Positions 18,080-24,123 of a stretch of 64,000 bases of DNA are shown piece by piece. The first letter of the stretch is position 1. Each line of letters opens with the position of its first letter. The notes under the pieces are model-generated. The model ran no database searches. It saw only the letters and a program-made list of their open reading frames with translations, and had not been told where the DNA came from. Origin of the DNA: Polaribacter pectinis (lineage in GTDB: Bacteria > Bacteroidota > Bacteroidia > Flavobacteriales > Flavobacteriaceae); assembly GCF_014352875.1 (NCBI RefSeq), contig NZ_CP060695.1, forward strand, positions 2,449,501 through 2,513,500, read 5' to 3'. The position numbers and the translations under genes were made by a program.

Positions 18080-18550
18080 CTATTTTAAAATACTCTTTAC
18101 AATTTTTAAATGATGATTTGTATGCGCTTTTAAGAATGTTAAAACTCTTGCTTTGTTTACATTGCCAAAAAGTGGATGTTTAAAATGTGCATTTTTATCT
18201 AAATTTTCTATTTCTTTTAGATTCTTTTTTGCTAAAGCCAATTGAGAAATAATGTCTTCTTTTGAAACAATTTCAGGAGGCATTACATGTTTGGGTGCTT
18301 TCGCTTTTCCTTTTGGAAAAAAGTTGAACTTTAATAAGACTTTTCCTAAAAAACTAAAATTATCTTTATATAAATTTGGGTCAGATTCATGCATCACTTT
18401 TACAACAGAATTTATAACTTTTAAATTATGGTCTAAATGCCAAGCTACATTTGCTTTGGAAATTTTTGCGTTTATACTTTCACAGTTTGGAAGATAACTT
18501 TCCATTTCTTCTAATTGGTTTTCAACCACTGAAATATTTAGTTTTTGCAT
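18080..18550 (-). CDS. DUF1569/DinB-like four-helix protein
   Basis: 156 residues, soluble and mostly helical. Histidines are placed as in DinB-superfamily metal sites: HLDH at 38-41 and HTNHH at 143-147, which would bring three His together in a four-helix bundle. The PPEIVSKEDI segment and the KHPLFGNVNK stretch before the last helix are characteristic of DUF1569 proteins. The superfamily includes thiol-dependent metalloenzymes (bacillithiol or mycothiol S-transferases), but the substrate of this branch is unknown. Upstream of and co-directional with the SLC13 carrier. Confidence 0.75.
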   Translation of the reverse strand: MQKLNISVVENQLEEMESYLPNCESINAKISKANVAWHLDHNLKVINSVVKVMHESDPNLYKDNFSFLGKVLLKFNFFPKGKAKAPKHVMPPEIVSKEDIISQLALAKKNLKEIENLDKNAHFKHPLFGNVNKARVLTFLKAHTNHHLKIVKSILK

Positions 18551-18612
18551 TTAGATTTAGTTTTTTTGAAAGATAATTAAAATTGATGAAACTCTTTCAA
18601 TTAATACGAACT

Positions 18613-18687
18613 CGCGTTAAGGATAGAAACGGCATCCTTTTTTATTTTTTTATAAAAAAGATATAATGGATAGACTGTTTAAACGCC
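18613..18687 (+). repeat. Interspersed hairpin element, form A
   Basis: A 75-nt unit closed by GCGTT ... AACGC, with GATAGAAACGGCATCC on the left, a long T-run/A-run hairpin (TTTTTTATTTTTTTATAAAAAA) in the centre split here as arms around 18638-18660, and GGATAGACTG on the right. The layout parallels the elements at 23390 and 28422 (left GATTGA..CGG, central hairpin, right GAAAGC). Non-coding; possibly transcribed as a structured RNA. Similar units are common between genes in Flavobacteriia to my recollection. Confidence 0.6.
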
Positions 18688-18691
18688 CAAA

Positions 18692-18723
18692 AAAAACCCT
18701 TACAAATGAATGCAAGGGTTTTT
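18692..18723 (-). terminator. Terminator of ahcY
   Basis: AAAAACCCTT / AAGGGTTTTT arms around a 12-base loop. Read on the minus strand the stem is followed by a T-run, placing it 63 bases beyond the ahcY stop. Confidence 0.8.
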
Positions 18724-18746
18724 ATAATATTTTACAATCTAAAATG

Positions 18747-18778
18747 AGATTACCACGTCATTACTAACTTGCAATGAC
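18747..18778. repeat. Degenerate copy of the GTCATT/GCAATCT repeat
   Basis: AGATTACCACGTCATT followed by ACTAACTTGCAATGAC keeps the AGATT start, ACGTC/CGT middle and CAATGAC end of the right arm at 5383-5407. It contains a small GTCATT...AATGAC inverted repeat. Confidence 0.45.
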
Positions 18779-18786
18779 AACTATTT

Positions 18787-20100
18787 TTAGTATCTGTAGT
18801 GTTCTGGCTTATAAGGACCATCTACTGTTACACCTATATAAGAAGCTTGTTCATCTCTTAATTCTGTAAGCTCTACTCCTATTTTAGCTAAATGTAATTT
18901 TGCTACTTTTTCATCTAAATGTTTTGGCAACATATAAACGTCATTACCATAAGCATCTGCGTTTTTCCAAAGTTCGATTTGTGCCAAAGTTTGGTTTGTA
19001 AATGAGTTAGACATTACAAAACTTGGGTGACCTGTTGCACAACCTAAATTTACCAAACGTCCTTCTGCAAGAATAATAATATCTTTTCCGTCGATGTTGT
19101 ATTTATCAACTTGAGGTTTGATAGTATCTTTAGTGTTTCCGTGGTTTCCGTTTAACCAAGCCATATCAATTTCGTTATCGAAATGTCCAATATTACAAAC
19201 AATAACCTTGTCTTTCATTGCTTCGAAATGACGACCTTGTATAATATCTTTGTTACCTGTAGTTGTAATAATAATGTCTGAATTACCAACAACAGTTTCT
19301 AAACGCTTCACTTCAAAACCATCCATTGCTGCTTGTAACGCACAAATTGGGTCTATTTCTGTAACAGTTACAATAGAACCTGCTCCTTTAAAAGAAGCTG
19401 CTGTACCTTTACCAACATCTCCGTAACCACAAACTGTAACACGTTTTCCTGCTAACATAATATCTGTTGCTCTACGAATTGCATCTACAGCAGATTCTTT
19501 ACAACCATATTTGTTATCGAATTTAGATTTTGTTACAGAATCGTTTACATTAATTGCAGGCATTGGTAAAGTTCCGTTTTTTACTCTTTCGTAAAGTCTG
19601 TGAACTCCTGTTGTAGTTTCTTCTGATAAACCATTAATTCCTGCTGCTAATTCTGGATATTTATCTAAAACCATGTTTGTTAAATCTCCACCATCATCTA
19701 AAATCATATTTAATGGTTTTTTGTCTTCTCCAAAAAATAAAGTCTGCTCTATACACCAGTCGAATTCTTCTTCTGTCATATCTTTCCATGCATACACAGC
19801 AGTTCCAGCTTCAGCAATTGCAGCTGCAGCTTGATCTTGTGTAGAGAAAATATTACAAGAACTCCAAGTAACTTCTGCTCCTAAAGCTTGTAAAGTTTCA
19901 ATTAAAACTGCAGTTTGAATAGTCATGTGAAGACATCCTGCAATTCTTGCACCTTTTAGAGGTTGCTCGTTTTTATATTCTTCTCTTAAAGACATTAAGC
20001 CTGGCATTTCTGCTTCCGCCAAGTTTATTTCTTTTCTTCCCCAAGCTGCTAAAGAAATATCTTTAACTTTGTTTGGTACGTAAGCTGTTGTTTTGCTCAT
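18787..20100 (-). CDS. ahcY: Adenosylhomocysteinase (S-adenosylhomocysteine hydrolase)
   Basis: 437 residues, full length. It splits S-adenosylhomocysteine, the product of methyltransferases, into adenosine and homocysteine using bound NAD+. Visible: substrate-binding [15 protein letters not shown] near the N-terminus, [27 protein letters not shown] with the catalytic Lys/Asp region, the Rossmann motif [19 protein letters not shown], and the C-terminal PYKPEHYRY, whose Lys and Tyr reach into the neighbouring subunit's NAD site. Cytoplasmic tetramer in the family. Alone on its strand between a terminator and a divergent gene. Confidence 0.97.
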   Translation of the reverse strand: MSKTTAYVPNKVKDISLAAWGRKEINLAEAEMPGLMSLREEYKNEQPLKGARIAGCLHMTIQTAVLIETLQALGAEVTWSSCNIFSTQDQAAAAIAEAGTAVYAWKDMTEEEFDWCIEQTLFFGEDKKPLNMILDDGGDLTNMVLDKYPELAAGINGLSEETTTGVHRLYERVKNGTLPMPAINVNDSVTKSKFDNKYGCKESAVDAIRRATDIMLAGKRVTVCGYGDVGKGTAASFKGAGSIVTVTEIDPICALQAAMDGFEVKRLETVVGNSDIIITTTGNKDIIQGRHFEAMKDKVIVCNIGHFDNEIDMAWLNGNHGNTKDTIKPQVDKYNIDGKDIIILAEGRLVNLGCATGHPSFVMSNSFTNQTLAQIELWKNADAYGNDVYMLPKHLDEKVAKLHLAKIGVELTELRDEQASYIGVTVDGPYKPEHYRY

Positions 20101-20134
20101 ATTGTGTATATTTATATTCTATTTTTTGCGACTG

Positions 20135-20142
20135 CAAAGTTA
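20135..20142 (-). promoter_or_regulatory. Candidate -7 element for ahcY
   Basis: On the minus strand this reads TAACTTTG, matching TAnnTTTG, 34 bases before the ahcY start. No well-placed TTG upstream. Confidence 0.4.
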
Positions 20143-20162
20143 CGACATAGAAATTAAAAAAT

Positions 20163-20789
20163 ATGGCTCTTTACAAAAGATTAACGGTTAACGAAACAAC
20201 TAAAGTACTGATTTGGAAGATTGAAGAATCTGTAGCTGATTTAGCTGAAGGAATCTCTCTTTCTAAAAATAGTTCAACTCGCTTCCACTCAATGAAATCT
20301 GAACTACACCAAAGAGGATTTTTAAGTGTACGCCATTTATTGAAAGAAGCTGGTTATTCTGATATGGATTTAGTGTATGATGAATTTGGAAAACCGCATT
20401 TAAAAGACGGCAAACACATTTCTATTACACATTCTTTTATTTTTTCTGGAATTATTATTTCTAATGAAGTTCCTGTTGGAATTGACATTGAAAAACAACG
20501 AGATAAAATCTTAAAAATAGCGCATAAATTTACTCCTTTTGAAGAATACAAAACCATTGCAAATCATGATGCTTTGGTTAGTAAATTAACCATTGTTTGG
20601 GGAGCAAAAGAGAGTTTGTATAAAATTTACGGAAAGAAAAAACTCCTTTTTTTACATCATATCTATATAGAAGATTTTAAGTTTGCTGATAAAAAAACCT
20701 CTGGAGAAATTAGATATGAAGGAGAAATAGCTAGTTATGAGATTCATTTTTTAGAGTTTGAAGGTTTTACTTGTGTTTTTGCTTTTTAA
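20163..20789 (+). CDS. 4'-phosphopantetheinyl transferase superfamily protein
   Basis: 208 residues. It should transfer the phosphopantetheine arm from CoA to a carrier protein. The family signature is present: VGIDIEKQRDKI (Mg-binding Asp/Glu), then FTPFEE and VWGAKESLYKIYG (WxxKES-type motif). The length and spacing match the Sfp/AcpT type rather than the short AcpS type. The target may be fatty-acid ACP or a secondary-metabolite carrier; no polyketide or peptide synthetase genes are nearby. Divergent from ahcY and 54 bases upstream of the prenylglyceryl phosphate synthase. Confidence 0.85.
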   Translation: MALYKRLTVNETTKVLIWKIEESVADLAEGISLSKNSSTRFHSMKSELHQRGFLSVRHLLKEAGYSDMDLVYDEFGKPHLKDGKHISITHSFIFSGIIISNEVPVGIDIEKQRDKILKIAHKFTPFEEYKTIANHDALVSKLTIVWGAKESLYKIYGKKKLLFLHHIYIEDFKFADKKTSGEIRYEGEIASYEIHFLEFEGFTCVFAF

Positions 20790-20843
20790 AATAAGTTACA
20801 AAGTTAAAAGTAACAAAGTAGCAAAGTTTGTATTTTCGCAATT

Positions 20844-21569
20844 GTGAATCTCTACCAAAACATTATACACGCTAAACAAGAAGGACAAAAACTGCTCGCA
20901 GTTTTAATTGATCCTGAAAAAATTGATGTGGAAAATATTCCTTCTTTTTTTAAGAAAGTACATCAATCAATTACAACACATATTTTTGTTGGTGGAAGTA
21001 CGGATATAAATAACGATACTGAAAAAGTTGTTTTAGCAATTAAAAAAGTAACAAAATTACCTGTTATTTTATTTCCTGGTGATGTAAAACAAATCACTAA
21101 TAAAGCAGACGCAATTCTTTTTTTAAGTTTGATTTCTGGTAGAAATCCTGAATATTTAATAGAACAACAAATTGCTGCTGCGCCTATTTTAAAGAACTCA
21201 TCTTTAGAAATTTTACCAACAGGTTATATTTTAATTGATGGCGAAAAAGAAACAGCAACTCAAAAAGTAAGCAACACAAAACCAATTGCTCAAAAAAATA
21301 TTGAACTCATTTTAAACACTGCTTTAGCTGGTGAATTTTCTGGAAAAAAACTCATTTATCTAGAAGCTGGAAGTGGTGCAAAAGTTCCTGTGAATGAAGA
21401 AATTATTAAGACAATTTCTGATGAATTATCAATTCCATTAATTATTGGCGGTGGAATTCGTTCTAAAAAACAATTAGATAAAGCTTTTAATGCTGGCGCA
21501 GATTTAGTAGTTATTGGAACTGCTTTTGAAAATGATGAAAGCTTTTTTAATCATATTAAATTAAACTAA
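20844..21569 (+). CDS. Geranylgeranylglyceryl/heptaprenylglyceryl phosphate synthase (PcrB family)
   Basis: 241 residues, TIM barrel. The family joins a polyprenyl diphosphate to sn-glycerol-1-phosphate with an ether bond. Visible signatures: LLAVLIDPEK near the start, HIFVGGSTDI, VILFPGDVKQI, FLSLISGRNPEYLI, KLIYLEAGSGA and the phosphate-binding IIGGGIRSKKQL plus DLVVIGTAF. The start is GTG at 20844; no ATG precedes the conserved beginning. It abuts pnuC (next codon after the stop), suggesting one transcript. Whether Bacteroidota make archaeal-type G1P ether lipids with this enzyme or another product is not settled by sequence. Confidence 0.88.
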   Translation: MNLYQNIIHAKQEGQKLLAVLIDPEKIDVENIPSFFKKVHQSITTHIFVGGSTDINNDTEKVVLAIKKVTKLPVILFPGDVKQITNKADAILFLSLISGRNPEYLIEQQIAAAPILKNSSLEILPTGYILIDGEKETATQKVSNTKPIAQKNIELILNTALAGEFSGKKLIYLEAGSGAKVPVNEEIIKTISDELSIPLIIGGGIRSKKQLDKAFNAGADLVVIGTAFENDESFFNHIKLN

Positions 21570-22202
21570 ATGCAAGAAATTTTCGATTTCCTTTTTGGAC
21601 AATATAAAACCTATTCTACCACAGAAACTACATTAGAAATTGTTGCCGTTATTTTTGGTTTTTTATCTGTATGGTTTTCTAAACAGAACAAAATTTGGGT
21701 TTTTCCTACAGGAATGATTAGTACAGCAATTTTTGTATATCTGCTTTTTAAATGGGAACTTTTAGGAGACATGATGATTAATGGGTACTATTTTATTATG
21801 AGTGTTTATGGTTGGTATATTTGGACTCGTAAAGTTGATGAAACCCATGTTACACCAATTTCTTGGACAACTACTAAAGAGAAAAAAACATCTGTATTTA
21901 TATTTATTGCTACCTTAATTTTTGTTTATGCTGTTTATAATTATTTTGATAAATGGACAAGTTGGGTAGCATATGCAGACACCATTACAACCGCAATTTT
22001 CTTTGTTGGAATGTGGTTAATGGCAAAACGTAAAATAGAAAATTGGTTGTTTTGGATTCTAGGAGACATCATTTCTGTACCTTTATATTTCTATAAAGGT
22101 TTTACATTTACAAGTCTGCAATATTTCGGATTTACATTTATAGCAATATTTGGTTATTTAGCATGGAAAAAGAACTTAAACAAGAGCCAATCAATCTCGT
22201 AA
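21570..22202 (+). CDS. pnuC: PnuC-family vitamin transporter
   Basis: 210 residues, about seven membrane segments. PnuC-type carriers facilitate uptake of unphosphorylated vitamins (nicotinamide riboside for PnuC, thiamine for PnuT, riboflavin for PnuX), with intracellular phosphorylation trapping the substrate. Motifs: WKWELLGDMMINGYY, MSVYGWYIWTRK, NWLFWILGDIISVPLYFYKG and LQYFGFTFIAIFGYLAWK. It starts right after the PcrB stop and overlaps the downstream kinase by 40 bases, a tight coupling. The substrate is ambiguous: the NadR-like kinase favours nicotinamide riboside, while the nearby TPP-riboswitch receptor raises thiamine as an alternative. Confidence 0.87.
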   Translation: MQEIFDFLFGQYKTYSTTETTLEIVAVIFGFLSVWFSKQNKIWVFPTGMISTAIFVYLLFKWELLGDMMINGYYFIMSVYGWYIWTRKVDETHVTPISWTTTKEKKTSVFIFIATLIFVYAVYNYFDKWTSWVAYADTITTAIFFVGMWLMAKRKIENWLFWILGDIISVPLYFYKGFTFTSLQYFGFTFIAIFGYLAWKKNLNKSQSIS

Positions 22203-22822
22203 AGATTGTTTTATTTGGGCCAGAATCTACAGGAAAAACAACACTTTCTAAACAACTATCTCGTCATTACAACACAGTTTGGGCTCCAGAATTTGCACGT
22301 GAATATTTACAAGACAAATGGAATAACGAGCGTAAAACTTGTGAAAAAGATGATTTGTTACCAATTGCTATTGGGCAAATGAAATTAGAAAATTCGTTGG
22401 CAAAAAAAGCCGATAAAATTTTAATTTGCGACACAGATTTATTAGAAACTAAAGTGTATTCAGAAGAATATTACGGCGGATTTGTTGAAAAAGAATTAGA
22501 TGAAGCTGCCAAAGAGAATCAGTACGATTTATATTTATTGACATACATAGATACGCCTTGGGAAGAAGACGATTTACGAGACAGACCAGAATTACGTTTA
22601 GAAATGTTTACTGCTTTCGAAAATGCTTTAAAAAGCCATAATAAAAACTATATTCTATTAAAAGGTGATAAAGAAACTCGTTTTAATAAAGCTACAAAAG
22701 CTATTGATAAAATCTTAAACGAAAAGAAAAATTTACATTCTTTTTCTGATACTTTACAAGATTTAGATATGCATTTTTTACATCAAAACTCGGGTGATTT
22801 TGGAAACTCCTATGATTATTAG
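22163..22822 (+). CDS. NadR-like P-loop kinase (ribosylnicotinamide kinase type)
   Basis: 219 residues. The P-loop is GPESTGKTTL near residue 18, and PEFAREYL plus a later DTDLLETKVYSEEYYG are typical of the C-terminal ribosylnicotinamide-kinase domain of NadR. The NMN adenylyltransferase and DNA-binding domains of enterobacterial NadR are absent. It likely phosphorylates the vitamin brought in by the adjacent PnuC carrier; nicotinamide riboside is the family's known substrate. ATG 22163 is the only start ahead of the P-loop, so the 40-base overlap with pnuC is real. Cytoplasmic. Confidence 0.82.
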   Translation: MEKELKQEPINLVKIVLFGPESTGKTTLSKQLSRHYNTVWAPEFAREYLQDKWNNERKTCEKDDLLPIAIGQMKLENSLAKKADKILICDTDLLETKVYSEEYYGGFVEKELDEAAKENQYDLYLLTYIDTPWEEDDLRDRPELRLEMFTAFENALKSHNKNYILLKGDKETRFNKATKAIDKILNEKKNLHSFSDTLQDLDMHFLHQNSGDFGNSYDY

Positions 22823-22899
22823 GTAAAAGATACAAGACCGCTTTCGCTCTTAGAATCAAGAAACAAGACTTGTTTGTTGTTATTTAAAAAAAAAGATTT

Positions 22900-22940
22900 A
22901 GAAAAAATATAAGAAGCTCTCTGTTTTCTTTATTTTTTCT
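22900..22940 (+). promoter_or_regulatory. Leader hairpin upstream of arfB
   Basis: AGAAAAAATA-T-AAGAA pairs with TTCTT-TATTTTTTCT: fifteen pairs with one bulged base and a 10-base loop. It ends 17 bases before the arfB ATG. No T-run follows on the + strand; role unknown. Confidence 0.4.
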
Positions 22941-22957
22941 CTCTATAAGTCAAAAAA

Positions 22958-23362
22958 ATGAACTCAGAAAACATCATAAAAGAGTTAAATTTTAAAGCCA
23001 TTAGAAGTTCTGGCGCAGGAGGACAACACGTAAATAAAACGTCTTCTAAAATTGAATTGACTTTTGATTTAGAGAATTCTGAATCCTTAAACGATAATGA
23101 AAAAGAGATTTTAAAAAACAAACTTTCGTCTAAATTAACGAAAGATAACTCGCTTATTCTCTTTTGCGAAGAAACGCGCTCGCAACACAGAAATAAAGAA
23201 ATTGCAATTAAACGTTTTTTAGAATTGATTAAAACGAATTTAATTCGTCCAAAAAAAAGGCGCAAAACAAAACCAAGCAAAGCTTCTGTTAAAAAAGGTA
23301 TTGAAAACAATAAAAGGACTTCTCTTAAAAAAATACTTCGTAAAAAACCTAAATTAGATTAA
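22958..23362 (+). CDS. arfB: ArfB-type peptidyl-tRNA hydrolase (ribosome rescue)
   Basis: 134 residues. It releases peptides from ribosomes stalled on truncated mRNA. The GGQ catalytic motif is at residues 21-23 inside SSGAGGQHVNKTSS. The C-terminal tail from about 95 is very basic (KKRRKTKPSKASVKKG...), as needed to reach the empty mRNA channel. It lacks the codon-recognition domains of RF1/RF2, consistent with ArfB/YaeJ. Cytoplasmic, acting in the 70S A site. It has a hairpin in its leader and is followed by a repeat element rather than an obvious operon partner. Confidence 0.9.
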   Translation: MNSENIIKELNFKAIRSSGAGGQHVNKTSSKIELTFDLENSESLNDNEKEILKNKLSSKLTKDNSLILFCEETRSQHRNKEIAIKRFLELIKTNLIRPKKRRKTKPSKASVKKGIENNKRTSLKKILRKKPKLD

Positions 23363-23389
23363 GGTTCTAATACCCTGGCAAACAGGTTT

Positions 23390-23474
23390 AGCCCAGATTG
23401 AACGGTTTGTTTGAGCTCTTTTTAATTCTTTTTCTGAATAAAAAAAGCGAGTAGTGAAAGCTGGAAATAGCTTC
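23390..23474 (+). repeat. Interspersed hairpin element, form B (+ orientation)
   Basis: 85 nt running AGCCCAGATTGAACGGTTTG ... GAGTAGTGAAAGCTGGAAAT, ending AGCTTC, with a central hairpin (TTTTTAATTC / GAATAAAAAA). It matches the element at 28422-28503 in opposite orientation over both flanks. It fills the space between arfB and the NTF2-like gene. Confidence 0.7.
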
Positions 23475-23482
23475 AAATAAAA

Positions 23483-23878
23483 TTAAGAATTCATTTTTTG
23501 TAAATATTCCCCCATTTTTTGATGCACAATATTCACGGCTTTTAAAGGACGAATCATTACTTTAATTTCTTTTAATTTCCCTTCTTTGGTAAATTTAATC
23601 ATGTCAATTCCTTCTACTGTAATTCCGTTTATTTCTGTTTTGAACTCTAAAAAAGCGTTCTCATCATCGCACAATTCTCTTACATATTTAAATTTATTAT
23701 TTGCAATAATTTCTGCAGCCGCCATTAAATACATACCAACCATAAAACCGCCTTCAATTGGTTTAAAAACTACAGGCGAATACAAAACTGCATCATCTGC
23801 TATAAAATCACTTAAATTTTCATGATTTTTATTTTTTACAAATGCATGCCAAGTTTCTAATCCGTCTAAAGTCTTCAT
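23483..23878 (-). CDS. NTF2-like (SnoaL-type) fold protein
   Basis: 131 residues from the ATG at 23878; seven extra in-frame codons upstream (to 23899) begin with a non-ATG or weakly supported start. The cone-shaped NTF2 fold is suggested by TLDGLETWHAFVKNKN, DFIADDAVLYSPVV and the strand pair KFTKEGKLKEIKVMIRP. Proteins of this group are small ligand-binding or isomerase/lyase domains; no substrate can be inferred. Alone on the minus strand, divergent from the TPP riboswitch. Confidence 0.7.
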   Translation of the reverse strand: MKTLDGLETWHAFVKNKNHENLSDFIADDAVLYSPVVFKPIEGGFMVGMYLMAAAEIIANNKFKYVRELCDDENAFLEFKTEINGITVEGIDMIKFTKEGKLKEIKVMIRPLKAVNIVHQKMGEYLQKMNS

Positions 23879-23958
23879 GTTATTTTTTATTACAATCAAA
23901 TCTACAAAAAAATGATTTAGTTGTTTTGTAATTCAAAAAACCAAATTACCTTTGCCAC

Positions 23959-24041
23959 GTTCTCATAAAGGGGTGCTTTAATCGGCTGAGATCATACCCA
24001 TTGAACCTAGAACAGGTAATGCTGTTTAGGAAAAAAGCAAC
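23959..24041 (+). promoter_or_regulatory. TPP riboswitch (THI element)
   Basis: The conserved core is clear: GGGGTGC at 23970-23976, CGGCTGAGATCATACCC at 23983-23999, GAACCTAGAACAGGTAATGC at 24003-24022. The P1 helix is suggested by GTT at 23959 and AAC at 24039. It senses thiamine pyrophosphate and should lower expression of the TonB receptor starting 83 bases downstream. Confidence 0.95.
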
Positions 24042-24054
24042 TTTTTTTAAGTTG
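24038..24054 (+). promoter_or_regulatory. Small hairpin next to the riboswitch
   Basis: CAACTT / AAGTTG with five T in the loop directly overlaps the 3' edge of the aptamer, so P1 and this hairpin compete for AAC at 24039-24041. It could be part of the expression platform. Confidence 0.4.
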
Positions 24055-24123
24055 TAATAACTAATTATTCAATATTAATTACAAGAATAATTACCTCTTT
24101 TTATTCGTTTTAAAATTTTTAAA

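Noticed and set aside
20789-20840. Three CAAAGT units in the gap before the PcrB gene
   Set aside because: Only three short copies with uneven spacing and no palindrome; probably low-complexity drift, not an operator.
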